Shown one piece after another: positions 34,780 to 45,711 of a stretch of 64,000 nt of DNA. Below the pieces are notes generated by a model, which was not told where the DNA came from, made no database searches, and saw nothing but the letters and a program-made list of their open reading frames with translations. A program made the position numbers and the translations under genes. Positions within the stretch are counted from its first letter, which is position 1, and the number at the start of each line of letters is the position of its first letter. The stretch comes from Parapristionchus giblindavisi (taxonomy: Eukaryota > Nematoda > Chromadorea > Rhabditida > Diplogasteridae), in NCBI GenBank assembly GCA_943737045.1, contig CALSFV010000015.1, forward strand, positions 928,501-992,500. Reading direction: 5' to 3'.

Positions 34780-34976
34780 AAGTGCAACCAAGAATCACAC
34801 TATAAATCACAAGAAAACTATGAGATTAACTTCTTTAAAGTTACACCCGAGCTAATTTAAACCTCTCCTCTCTGCCAATGCTGTATCGCTTTCTTTGTTT
34901 ACCAGAGAGTGTTGTCAGAGCGAAGAGTAAAATTAGAAATGGGTATGTGTTAACCACCCAAGACCTCTCGGTGTTC

Positions 34977-35401
34977 TCATTGTCCGTACAATTTGTTCTG
35001 AATGCATTGAATCAATCCAACGAATGGCTTGCCAAGGACAATATTCTTGTAATGAACATCCTTCTTAGTCGTTAGATTGTCGAAGTTAAAGGTTCCTCCA
35101 CCAGCGTGAGAAACGGATCGATTATTGATTGATTGATTGATCATACATTGAATAATACCTTTGTAAAAACCTTATCAAACTTGGAGAAAGCGATGAGTTT
35201 TCGTGTGAAAAATCCGTAGCCTAAAATCGTCGTTTGTGAATGAAGCAAAATTTGTTTTTGATGATTGATGCCTTTAGCTTCAAGATATTCGTCAAAGTTT
35301 TCTGAATGATCCACTGTAAAATGGCCATAGAAAGCTTCAGGAAGAGAATCAGCAAAAATAGTCGACGCAAAAGTCAGAAGAAGAGCGATTATTAGTTTCA
35401 C
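34977..35401 (-). pseudogene. Secreted lipid-binding gene, copy C, start codon lost
   Basis: An inverted copy of 28874-29298, about 98 percent alike. The signal peptide begins with GTG (Val) where copy B has ATG (complement of 35399-35401), and the remainder FADSLPEAFYGHF, the 51-bp in-frame intron and the NFDNLTTKKD block are retained. As in copy B, the C-terminal barrel strands are missing. Confidence 0.75.
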
Positions 35402-36012
35402 GATTTGATCACGAGAAACTGTAACTGATTGATCAAATAGAAGTGATTGATAATGAAGAAACGTGGTTCTTATGTACTCATTCACTTTTTATCTCTATCA
35501 TTGATAGAGCCATCGAAACACTAGCAGAACATCACTGAACAAAGTACGAAAATAGAAATGAACAGGCTGAATCAAGATCATGAATAAAAGATTGAGAGAT
35601 CTCTGCCCTTGTACTTTGATATAGTCACATGTAAAGTGCACTACAACAATTTCCTAAGCGTTTTTTCTTCATTTTTGTTGTACATGTTATTTTATTTTAG
35701 GCTACAACGTGCGTTTTGCACCAGTTCCACGTTTCTATCATACGATTCACTAAAAGTTAGTTGCAAGTAGTTTAGTGGTTGAACAGAGATCCCGTTGTAC
35801 GGTTATATTTTATATAATTAACATGTTGAGTAAACGTGAATTTGGAACTTTGTACAAATTGTTTAATTCAATTTTATTGTCAAAATACTCGTAAATATTG
35901 GTTAAAACTGAAAAAAAAAACAATTTCAATGTACAACGTTCAAACAATATGACTGGAAATAGCAATAATTCTATGTGAAAGTATTAGTATGAAAATCGAT
36001 TGTATCGATTGA

Positions 36013-36277
36013 TTAATCAGACGTATTTACAGTATGACTGAGAGCTCTGACGAATGCATTGGACAGATCTCCAGATTGATTGTAATTGAAGATATTATGA
36101 ATGAAGTTGGGAAGACGAAGAAATAGACCATTATCATGAAGACTATCCACCACTAGTTCCCTGCAAAGTTATGTGATTTCTAGAATATAATCGATTGATG
36201 AAAATTCAAAAAAATCAATAAATATGGTTACCAGAGTGATTTTGGTTGAATATTCATCCAATCCACTAAGAACAATA
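36013..36277 (-). pseudogene. Inverted 3' fragment of the 383-aa gene (exons 10-11)
   Basis: The minus strand carries all of exon 11 and the end of exon 10, with the GTAACC donor and TTTGCAG acceptor preserved. Homology to 13337-13608 stops abruptly after the CACTAAGAACAA word at about 36277. This marks the outer breakpoint of the inverted duplication. Confidence 0.8.
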
Positions 36278-37047
36278 GAACTAACAATAATGAACTGTTG
36301 TGTAGGGTCTAATCTATTATGTACATATAATATAACTATTATCTAGTTAATGCATAAAGGCCATTGTGTATTATTCCCAATTATCATAAGCATTTCTCTG
36401 CACATGATTCTTCAATTCATTCTTAGCTTAGCTTAGGTAGCAAGTAGGTCTGCTCTCTCACGGTGATTGACCGCGCCATTTTACTCCTTCGAGGTGTTCA
36501 TTTTTGCACCTTTTCATGGGTAGAAAAATACACTCTTAAAGCTGTTTATTGGAATACATGGGGTATCACAATGTCAAGGCGTGATCATGAAAAGATGTTC
36601 TAATTTACATTTTTTCTGACAAGAGAGTATCAATTTTCGGGCTCTGGTAGAACGACTCAGCAACTTTTAAACCTGCTTTTGGGCATCCGTCAACTACTCG
36701 TATATATGCGCATATGGGTCGATTTCAGAATTTATTCCATTTAGTTTGCTGCTTACCTTGTAAGAAGTCTCCTATACAACTCATTTTATTGCGATAAAGA
36801 TACTAGTATAACGACTCTCGACGGGAGTGTTGTTTGACTTATGTTATAACTTCTTATTCGTTTCACTCATAATACGTCATAACTTCAGTTATGCTCCATT
36901 AGGGATCGGCTTTATGCAACTCTCTAGGAATCCCTTATTTGGTACAATGGTATTTAGTGTAATACAAAGAATTATATTAATATATTTATTTATAATATAA
37001 AGAATTGGGTGTCGTACTAGTTGTTGTAGGGTTTAACCACTGGGGAT
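36278..37047. other. Intergenic, no gene seen
   Basis: About 770 bp between the end of the inverted duplication and a MITE. No splice-supported coding sequence or clear repeat was found. Confidence 0.4.
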
Positions 37048-37390
37048 TAGTGTTGTTAGATGGATTAAATTTTAGTCTCGACTAAATGGGCAAATAGACT
37101 AATATTCGTGACTAAATTTGCATTTAGTCTCGAATAATATTTTCGAAAATATTCGAGAATAGACATTCATTTTCCATTAGTTTTGGTGCTGATTGGTCCG
37201 CTTCTTCTCTTTTGTGTAATGGAAGTGTTTTCCCTAATTGTTAATTATATCGCATTTTGAACACTTTTAGTCACGACTAATTATAAATGCAAATTTAGTG
37301 TCGAATAAATTTTAGTCTCGAATAAAATTTTTAGGCTAAATTTTATTCGACCGAAAATATTCGCAGAATACATTCGACTAAACAACACTA
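37048..37390. mobile_element. 343-bp MITE with TAGTGTTGTT ends
   Basis: The ends are TAGTGTTGTT and AACAACACTA. The interior is built of TAGTCTCGACTAAAT and ATTCGAGAATA-type words in both orientations, so most of it can fold back. Target duplication is not clear. Related TAGTCGA-rich sequence appears at about 43015-43080 and 45180-45235. Confidence 0.6.
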
Positions 37391-37616
37391 GTACATACCA
37401 GAAATACCTGCGATGGGAATCCATCCCAGTTTGCCCTTGCTAGGGAAGGAGGGTGCCACTAGGGCTAGATGGATCATGTGAGCACTTTATCGGGTGAAGT
37501 ATGGCCGCCTCTGAATCTTAATAATGATTCAACAATATGATAACAATAAGTGTTTTAAAGGGAAAGGTTGGATAGTGTGACGAACATGCAAACAAACAAA
37601 AAGAGAGACGTTTATG

Positions 37617-37670
37617 GAGTAAAGTAGCAATGAATTGAAATAAATCTTTTTAATCATTTGAATAATTTCT
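37617..37670 (+). repeat. Isolated monomer of the 64-bp satellite
   Basis: The words GTAAAGTAGCAATGAATTG, TTTTAATCATTTGAATAATT and the AAATAAATCT link match the 64-bp monomer that forms the arrays after 48115, with about 85 percent identity by eye. It is a single copy, about 10 kb from the nearest array and next to the coding fragment at 37681. Confidence 0.7.
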
Positions 37671-37680
37671 ACATTCATAT

Positions 37681-37950
37681 TCATTCTTCTTTCTTCTTTT
37701 CTTCTTTATCCATATCATTATTATCATTTCGTTTGGCCGTGAGTGATGACTCGGCTTCTTCCAGTCCTTCTTCTTTCCATCGGTTTAATTCATCAAATGT
37801 GAGATTTTCTTTAATATCGTAACCAGACAAAGATGGTGAAGGACATACATAGACCATCATCCAATCTCTTAGATGGGACTCTCGAGTTTTTTTCGTAATA
37901 AGACATGTAAAATGATAGAGATTCAGCGCACGAATGGAAAGACATATTTT
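37681..37950 (-). pseudogene. Orphan terminal exon of an unrecognised protein
   Basis: The minus strand is open for 89 codons, ending TGA at 37681-37683. It has a composition unlike random sequence: LNLYHFTCLITKKTRESHLR, then DWMMVYVCPSPSLSGY, FDELNRWKEEGLEEAE and a charged tail ending KEEKKKEE. It looks like a real last exon, but no acceptor is visible at its 5' side (stop TGA at 37951-37953), and no upstream exon was found. The sequence soon runs into a Tc1-type end at about 38174. I do not recognise the family. Confidence 0.5.
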
Positions 37951-38173
37951 TCAGTAGAAGAATGCAACATCGTGTTTTTGAGTAATTTAATGAATTATCC
38001 TGAAATTATTATGTGTGGAAAATAAGGAAATAAAAAACCGGATCTACTGCATATTACAATTGAATGCATATCCTTACAATTTAAAAAAAAGTCGAATTTT
38101 TTCAAAAAAAGCAGAATCAACAATTTACAACCGGTCATTAAACTTTTTGGAAAGTACGCGTGTGGCATGGAAG

Positions 38174-38410
38174 AGACATTTACAGTAGCGGTCAAAAGTA
38201 TTCGTCCAAAAATTTGCAATGTCGTAACTTTTGATTCAGATGAGCAACCGGGCTCATGTTTTGGCAGAATACTATAGTACTAGTGGGCATCATATCCTAC
38301 TCCCGTTGTTAGGATTCGTCGCCGTATTATTATTTAGCGATACTGGAACCACTCTGTGCTTACTCAGCGATATTTATTTCCTCAGCTGATTTTTTCTGAG
38401 ATTTGATATT
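38174..38410. mobile_element. Fragment with Tc1-type end CAGTAGCGGTCAAAAG
   Basis: TACAGTAGCGGTCAAAAGTA resembles Tc1-family terminal repeats and the end found at about 52392 in the tandem units (CAGTAGCGCTCAAAAAG). No matching second end was found, so only a fragment is claimed. Confidence 0.5.
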
Positions 38411-38449
38411 AACAGTGCATGAACAACATTTACTGACGAGGGAATGCGA

Positions 38450-38895
38450 AAAACTCACCATGGAGTTATGATTTGTGGCATATACCACTGGAATCGGTGT
38501 GAAATTCTGAGTGTATATCCGTCGAGTCTACTTGCTACGAGCTTCTGGTATTCGAGAAAATCGATAACGAAAACACGAATATTGAAGGCTTGAACACGAC
38601 TATCTTGATATGATAGCCGTATCAACCCGGTTTTTAGCTCCAATCCACTACATTAGAAGTGTCGATGACATTGAAGATGAAAACCGAGTTGATATGGTTA
38701 GCCATATCAAGATAGTCGAATTCATGCCTTCAATACTAGGATTTTCGTTATCGATTTTCTCGAATACCATAAGCTCGTGGCAAGTAGACTCCACGGATAT
38801 CCACATAGAATTTCATTTATTTATTTATTTATTTATTTATTTATCATCATGCCGATTCCAGTGATATATGTCACTAATCATAACTCCATGGTGAG
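38450..38895. mobile_element. Foldback element, about 445 bp
   Basis: Outer ends ACTCACCATGGAGTTATGA and TCATAACTCCATGGTGAGT are perfect inverted repeats. Inside them the arms match at GATTTTCTCGAATACC, AAGATAGTCG and GAGTTGATA-type words. A tract of TTTA repeats (38816-38843) interrupts the right arm. No coding content. Confidence 0.75.
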
Positions 38896-39878
38896 TTCTA
38901 AGCATTCCCTTGTGAGGAGTAGCATCCGCTATGTGATCCATTCTTGCTAATTCATTCCTTTGAGAAAATTTTTTTTTTAAATTTCCGACACCACTGAATA
39001 TGAGAAAAAATGTCATAACTTTGTGTTCAGTGAAGCTATATGCTCCAAACGTGGCAGAGGTAATAGCCCATGTGTGACCCATGTCCCGATCGGATGAATT
39101 TTGAGAAATTTCGAAAATTTATTTTTCACATTTTTCGAGGTATAGGAAGTACCTGGTCGGAATAATTTCGATTCAGTTCAACAGCCAGATATCTTCTATA
39201 TATAGTAGATGACAGTTTTCTAGTGTTTCACAAAATTTCGAGTTCTACGAGTGAAGTTATAATTGGAGAAAGAGGTCGAAAATTGTTAGGGCACCATTTA
39301 ATAAAGCCGTTCATGCATGTAAAGAGTGCCCATCCGATTTGCATACTTGATCAGGGCGGGGAATTTATGTTTCCGAATTTTCTGTTTTTTTTCTGTTTTC
39401 TGGTCATTTTGGAGACCAGAAAATTTTCTGACCAGAAACAGAAAATATATTTTTAAAACAGAAAATTTTCAGAAAGTATTATTTTTCGAAATAATTTTAA
39501 GGAAAAGAGAAAATACTCATTTAGTGTTACATTTATGAAGTATTTTTTGCAACTACCGTAAGCAGAGCGAGATAGTAAATTGGCCCAAATATGGCATCAG
39601 ATTTCAAATCTTTCCCTATTTGTGTACACGATTTGCCCACATTCTGGCAAATGGTAGTCGAAAAACCAGTGATTTGCCACGTACAGGCAAGCATTTACTA
39701 GAATACCGGAAAATCGTTCGCAAACTATCATTACTCGGCCACATATAATCTCTGTGCATATACGGACGAAAATTTCATGATCGGTTTTTGGTCCTCGGTG
39801 TTGGAGCTAGTCAAATGAAGCCGGAATCATCGTTTCGATTCTATGCTGTTGCTATTTTATTTTTTTCGCTGGCGCTTA

Positions 39879-40787
39879 CAAGGAGTCTCTTTCAGCTTAA
39901 GGTGGCGAAAAGTGACGATTTATAGCTCATGTGAAAGCCCTTTCTCTGTAGAATAAGAATGTATGTTTAAAAAATCCGAAACGGCTCTGTACATGGATTT
40001 TAAAAAATCCAAAGTTTGAGCAATTTCTGCCTTGAAATTCCTGTGTAATGGCAGTTGAATTCCCGTACAATGATGGGCTACTTCTCTGCGCTACCTGTCG
40101 GAGCTAGTGGTGGCGCAGTGGCAAAGATGTCGCTTACAATTTTTGCGTTGCGGGTTCGATCCTTACCGATGCGACATGTTTTGCACGATTTTTATATGTG
40201 TCTTTTTATGATCTTTTTTTTTAAATTTCCTAATATGCTTACTGATATCCATGCATCCAATATCTCTGAAAGTTTCTCAGTGTTGATTGAAAGATTCAAC
40301 GTATTTCAGAAATCTCGATGAAACAAAGAACAACACTCAAAGATTTGAATAACAAACGAATAAGTCAATCAATAATTCTATAATCTGATCTACTCTTCTT
40401 TCTTTCCCTCTCCAATCATTTGCTTAGCTCTACATTTAAATTTTAAAAAAAAGATCATAAAAAGACACGTATAAAAATCGTGCAAAACATGTCGCATCGG
40501 TAGGGATCGAACCCGCAGCGCAAAAATTGTAAGCGACATCTTTGCCACTGCGCCACCACTAGCTCGGAGAGGTAGCGCAGAGAAGTAGCCCATCATTGTA
40601 CGGGAATTCAACTGCCATTACACAGGAATTTCAAGGCAGAAATTGCTCAAACTTTGGATTTTTTTAAATCCATGTACAGAGCCGTTTCGGATTTTTTAAA
40701 CATACATTCTTATTCTACAGAGAAAGGGCTTTCAAATGAGCTATAAATCGTCACTTTTCGCCACCTTAAGCTGAAAGAGACTCCTTG
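39879..40787. mobile_element. 909-bp foldback with tRNA-like sequence in each arm, TTA flanks
   Basis: Ends CAAGGAGTCTCTTTCAGC and GCTGAAAGAGACTCCTTG, flanked by TTA (39876-39878 and 40788-40790). A 3-bp TTA duplication would fit a Harbinger-type transposition, though the ends are not diagnostic. Arms of about 350 bp are almost identical. Each contains a tRNA-like stretch: about 40105-40175 on the plus strand and 40490-40560 on the minus strand. Confidence 0.78.
40105..40175 (+). other. tRNA-like sequence in the left arm of the 40-kb foldback
   Basis: A-box-like TGGCGCAGTGGCAAAGATG and B-box GGTTCGATCC (40153-40162), about 37 bp apart. The mirrored copy at 40490-40560 has GGATCGAACC at 40504-40513. 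Cloverleaf arms are incomplete by eye, so a tRNA-derived promoter module is more likely than a tRNA gene. Confidence 0.55.
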
Positions 40788-40994
40788 TTAGATAAAAATG
40801 TATGCTAAATTGGTTTTGCAACCAAACTATAATAATAAAAATTTTAAGAAAAGAAGGCTAATCAATGATTTTATGACATTTTCTGTTTTTTCTGAATTTT
40901 CTGTTTTTTTTAGAAATTTCTGTTTTCTGATTTCAGAAAAAAATTTTCTGTCCAAGCCCTGTACTTGACTCACTTAATTTCAAATTGTAACTCA

Positions 40995-41586
40995 CAAGGG
41001 AAGTCTGGTTGGACGGTCCCGGACTTCGGTATGGGACATATACCATTCGATAGGTATCTGAAAAAAGAAGACTTTTTCATGTTGACCATTTTGGCAAAAT
41101 GCCCCTGGGCGAAGAGTTATTTGCATATTTCTGCTTGCTTTCTCCCTGTTTTCGCCCTACAATGAAACCCAGTCTCTGTGATATCAGAAGAAAAACCATT
41201 ATGAATTGTAATTTTCATAATCATTATCATATGACAATCTAAAAAAATGTATGATTGATTTTTTTACATATTTTTTTGTAAGATTTTCATACAAAGAAAA
41301 AATAGCAAAACACGTTGAACTTGCGCAAAAGATATATAGATCATCCTCTTATTCATATTTATCACTGCTTGCGTTGTTCACCACCCTTATTCACCACTGC
41401 CTTGATCTCACAGAGACTGGGTTTCATTGTAGGTCGAAAACAGGGTGAAAACAAGCAGAAATATGCAAATGACCCTGGGGCATTTTGCCAAAATTGTCAA
41501 CATGAAAAGTCTTCTTTTTCAGATACCTATCGAATGGTATATGTCTCATCCCGAAGTCCGGGACCGTCCAACCAGACTTCCCTTGT
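40995..41586. mobile_element. 592-bp foldback with CAAGGGAAG ends
   Basis: The ends CAAGGGAAGTCTGGTTGGA and CCAACCAGACTTCCCTTG are flanked by TCA (40992-40994 and 41587-41589). The arms extend about 190 bp on each side with over 90 percent identity (matching at the AAAGAAGACTTTT and CCCAGTCTCTG words). The centre is AT-rich. The CAAGG start and 3-bp flanks suggest a relation to the 39879-40787 element. Confidence 0.75.
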
Positions 41587-41714
41587 CAGGCTAATTTTCA
41601 TACAATACATATAAATACAATTCCCCGTGTTAATCATTGCTGGAGTTAGTCATGGTAACTCAAAGCTCTAATTCTTTAAGCATTGTCGGCTGAATGGATT
41701 TAGAATTTTTTCAG

Positions 41715-42823
41715 TGGCGGTCATTGGAGTACGTGTTACGATGCAGATGCGGATATTGATGAAGGAGATTACAATGGGAGTGAGGAAGAGGCTTGTAAAT
41801 ACAAAGAAGCCATGCGAAAAGCCGTCGCAACTTTGAGATCTGCTGAAAAAAAGGACTGCATCTATAACTGCTATCTATCTGCAGATTCTCGAAGTTTTAG
41901 CATTGGATGCAAAGATATTCTGAAGGTAGGTATTTTATTAATGGAAAATTAAAATTCAGTAGAACAAAACATATTTTCCCAACCGAGTGGTAAAATAGCC
42001 GATTTTTCTCCTATCCAATCTCCTTTTGTACACGAGTGACACTGCGGGGCGCATTTGTGCTCAAATGATGCAAACTGTAAATTTTAAAAAATCTTTCGGC
42101 GATCTTGTAATCGAAAAGCAATAATACAGTATACCTTTCCAGTAAATTATTCATTTTCGTACCAGTGTTCACCATGTAATTACTTTTTAGCAATTATACT
42201 AGTTTTGAAGATTTTTCTAGAGTCATAAAAAGAGATTTTTGTTACTCTTAATCAAGACAACAAAAATCGAAAAATATTCGGTACCCTCAGAAATAAATGA
42301 TGAGCGCAAATGCGCGCCGCAGTGTCACACGTGTATAAAAGGAGACTGGGCTGTACTGTACATCAAGACCAGAAAATTATTAGTAGGTCCATTAAACAAA
42401 ATTGCGGTGCTGTGACTGAACAGTAGTTCTCCTAAATAATACTTATTTTTTCAGAATCCTTTCGATAATGTTTGCGATGGAGAGTGAGTGCAATTCAATG
42501 CTCTTCTCATCCCCATTCATGTGTAATTATTTCAGTCTCTGCAACAGCGTTGATAAGTTTTTATGTGATAATGACAAACAAATCATTTTAGCTGAGGAAG
42601 TGAGATCTTACGCATGTGGTGCGTTTATGTTTATTTCCTTTTCTAAAATATGTTGCAAGAAGCATTCGAATATATGTATATCGGTTTTGTAATATTTATA
42701 ATTTGATTTAAAGATGCTGAAGTAACCTCATGCAATGCAACAAAGAGTTCGACTACTGAAGCCGCCGATCTTTCCCTTTTCACCTCAATCCTCTTCTTCG
42801 GCCTATATTTCATGAATACATGA
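41715..42823 (+). CDS. Cysteine-rich secreted, probably GPI-anchored protein (3' part of gene)
   Basis: Unrecognised gene, 5' end not found. Exons 41715-41925, 42455-42483, 42536-42618 and 42714-42823 (TGA) join in phase with TTTTTCAG or TTTCAG acceptors (the last intron uses TTTAAAG), encoding 143 residues. Nine or so cysteines are spread over the first three exons (STCYDAD, EEACKYKEAM, DCIYNCYLS, IGCKDILK, NVCDGDLCNS, KFLCDND). The C-terminus is a Ser/Thr stretch followed by LSLFTSILFFGLYFM, which fits a GPI-attachment signal. The first codon is split, so at least one upstream exon with a signal peptide is expected, possibly beyond the foldbacks at 38.4-41.6 kb. AATAAA is at 42833. The pattern recalls nematode secreted cysteine-rich families such as DUF19, but that is only a guess. 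Confidence 0.7.
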
Positions 42824-43445
42824 ATTATATGAAATAAAAGGAACTTTAAGTTCAAAAATTGTTGATTGTTGATCATTGAAATACAATATAAGTCTTGATA
42901 CAGCAAATTGAACGAGCGAAGATTACAACGCTAGTAGAAACATCCCACTGATTACCAAAATGGTAAATATCCAAATGCCTGGTCAATTATGTTTGAGTGA
43001 TCTTTTGGAGTTGTTTAGCCGACTAAAAGTCGAATAACTTTTTCATTTTTCTTCGACCGTTCTATTTAGTCGATAATGCAAATGAAAATAATTTTTTTTG
43101 GATTAATAAGTATTCTGAAATAATTTTCAAAAAGTTCATTTCATTTTTCATTTATAACATATTTATCAAGAGTTCGCATAGACAAGGGCTCTGATGTGCA
43201 TGGAATTCCAATTCTTGCACTTAGCTTCGCTTAGAAAGCTGCATCCAACAGTCTTCCGAAAGAGGTCGCTCCATCTTGTGGGGGGGGGTCTCCCTTTTCT
43301 TCTCCTGCATCGAGGAAACCATTCGATCACTGATCGGCTCCACTTCGAGCACTCATCATTAGCGAGTTTGTGCACCCAGAACCACTTCCTCTTCAGCGCC
43401 GTACGAACGAACTCCTGAACAAGAGTCAAACTGACAAAAAAATTC

Positions 43446-43512
43446 TCATGGTGGAATCGAACTCGTGTACAAAAAATCATGACCTCGCATTCTTACCACT
43501 ATGCTACAACAC
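43446..43512 (-). other. tRNA-like sequence in the 43-45 kb inverted repeat
   Basis: The minus strand reads an A-box-like TAGCATAGTGGTAAGAATG and a B-box-like GAGTTCGATTCC (complement of 43453-43464). Stem pairing is poor. It is the fourth tRNA-like module found inside a foldback or MITE in this window. Confidence 0.5.
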
Positions 43513-43745
43513 CGGTTGAAGATGAGTATCCGTCCTTCCTCTCTTATCCCTCCCCTCATCCCCTCTTGCCTGTATGATCTTATGCCCCTCTTGCGGCGGA
43601 TATGAGCCGGGTTTGCATTTTACAAAATCGATAAATCGCAGACTTTGAAAGTTGATTCTTAATAAGTCGACCATGCTATGTAGGCCATTCCGCGTAGTTA
43701 CTACCATCACAAAAACCATTCCCTAGTCAGAGAGAAGCCGCAAAT

Positions 43746-44051
43746 TCAAAGCACGCAATATATGAAGGTAGAGAGTGAGAGAGGATATGAGGAAGAAGGG
43801 AAACAACGATAAAATAGAATACGACTGAACAATTCTTGGAATTTTTCTAATTTACGAATGTCTTTGGAGAGGTATGGATTCCGGAAAGGGGAAGCGAATT
43901 CAAGATGGGGAAGGACATAAGTACGAAAACATTTAAGAAGAAGAATTGGACAATCAACAGAAACTGCCTTTAAAAGGATATGAAGAGCAATTTGGGCCTT
44001 ATGTACTCGATCATCAACAGAGAGAGATATTTCGTACGAAAGAAGTGTCAT
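43746..44051 (-). pseudogene. LINE reverse-transcriptase fragment (thumb region)
   Basis: The minus-strand frame has the pattern of the CR1/jockey post-RT region: HKAQIALHILLKAV, then FRTYVLPHLEFASPFRNPYL followed by SKDIRKLEKFQELFSRIL. It differs from the LINE at 29.5-34.8 kb and is a short, isolated remnant. Confidence 0.7.
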
Positions 44052-44099
44052 TTTATAGTTACGAGTGAAAATTCATTAATCACGAAGATAGCAAAACTA

Positions 44100-44900
44100 A
44101 TTGGCTATGTTAATTGGTCCCAACCGAATAGATTGGTCCCATAGAAATAGATTGGTATCATGCAAATAGATTGGTCCCATGAAAATTGATTCGACCCAAC
44201 AGCTTCATGAAAGTAGATGTTTTTTCGAAGCAAGTAATCGTGTACTGAATTGTCCATTCTTTATGCTTTAAGAATTATTTACTTTAATAAGATTTTTTTA
44301 GTGAATATGATATACATAACTAAAGAAATGATAAGCGAGAAATGAAATATCAATGAGGAATTGCCACAGCCGCGTTCATCTTTTGATTCAGCTGTAGCGT
44401 GAGGGGTGCCCGAGGGTTTCATCCGGGAAGCAGTGAGTTTTATCCGTGTAGCAGTGGGTTTCGTTTGAGTTGCATCGGGATTATTTCGGGTTTTTTTGGT
44501 TTCGTTTAGGTGAGCTTCGTTCGTTTTGCAATGGGTTTAATTCGGGTTATAGAGAGTTTCGTTCGTTTTACAGTGGGTTTCATTCGGGTTACAGGAGCCG
44601 AGTGCATGTTGGAGCTTTCTTGTAGATGAGATAATTCAGTAGCCTCGTATTGTCCAGATAATCCTCCAATCTGTTCCACTATGCCAATCTGTGCCAATCA
44701 ATCCTCCAATCTTCGCTTCAGTGCTCCCCACTTTCAACACACTTTCACATTACACAATAGAAATATTCGACTGGAGATGAGTAAATTCGATTGTTAATCC
44801 TGTGAAAGCAAGCATCTAGACGGACCAATCATTTTTCATGGGACCTACCTATCTATTTCCGACCAATCTATTTTCTACGGACCAATCAATTTTTCCGTAT
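44100..44900. repeat. Degenerate short repeats (GATTGGTCCCAT and GTTTCGTTCG types)
   Basis: 44110-44195 holds three or four copies of ATAGATTGGTCCCATG-like sequence, and 44820-44905 holds the complementary GACCAATC words, so the region folds on itself. 44410-44600 has about five loose copies of a CAGTGGGTTTCGTTCGGGTT-type unit of 30-40 bp. No coding content. Confidence 0.55.
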
Positions 44901-45711
44901 CTGGGGTGAGAGATATCTTCCTCGATGCAGGAGAAGAAAAGGGAGACCCCCCCCCCCACAAGATGGAGCGACCTCTTTCGGAAGTCTGTTGGATGCAACT
45001 TTCTAAGCTAAGCTAAGTGCAAGAATTGGAATTCCATGCACATCAGAGCCCTTGTCTATGCGAACTCTTGATAAATATGTTGTAAATGAAAAATGAAATG
45101 AACTTTTTGAAAATTATTTCAGAATACTTATTAATCCAAAAAATTTATTTTCATTTGCATTATCGACTAAATAGAACGGTCGAAGAAAAATGAAAAAGTT
45201 ATTCGACTTTTAGTCGGCTAAACAACTCCAAAAGATCACTCAAACATAATTGACCAGGCATTTGGATATTTACCATTTTGGTAATCAGTGGGATGTTTCC
45301 GCTAGCGTTTCAAATAACTTCACTGGTTCATTGTATCCCAATTCAAAGCTGTTATGTGCGGAAAAAGACTCAATCACGGATAATTTCGATATCCCGAATC
45401 GCAAAACCCCAGCATCGCTTTAACTTCCCTTTTGCGTTGTAATCTTCACTCGTTCAATTTGCTGTATCAAGACTTATATCGTATTTCAATGATCAACAAT
45501 CAACAATTTTCGAACTTAAAGTTCCTTTTATTTCATATAATTCATATATTCATGAGATATAGGCCGAAGAAGAGGATTGAGGTGAAAAGGGAAAGATCGG
45601 CGGCTTCAGTAGTCGAACTCTCTGTTGCATTGCATGAAGTTACTTCAGCATCTTTAAATGAAATTATAAATATTACAAAACCGATATATTCGTATGCTTC
45701 TTGCAATTTTA

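Larger units (their letters stand above)
26824..36277. repeat. Segmental duplication of the 11.3-15 kb block, direct then inverted
   Basis: Block A is 12090-14990 (383-aa gene, lipid-binding remnant, flank). Block B (26824-33411) repeats it in the same orientation with the LINE and TTAA foldback added. Block C (33412-36277) is inverted. The centre near 33411 is asymmetric: block B stops at the GAAACAAATGT word and block C starts about 135 bp further out in the block A order, so about 135 bp is single-copy between the arms. Block C also lacks the LINE 5' part and its adjacent flank. Confidence 0.85.
39352..40961. mobile_element. hAT-like foldback containing a nested second element
   Basis: The left end CAGGGCGGGGAATTT and the right end AAGCCCTG with TTTTCTG-rich inner arms form the inverted repeat. 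The flanks TACTTGAT (39344-39351) and TACTTGAC (40962-40969) fit an 8-bp target duplication with one change, as in hAT elements. The element at 39879-40787 is nested inside. Confidence 0.65.

Noticed and set aside
40055..40611. Two similar frames on opposite strands beginning MNSRTMMGYF
   Set aside because: They are the two arms of the same foldback and include the tRNA-like module.
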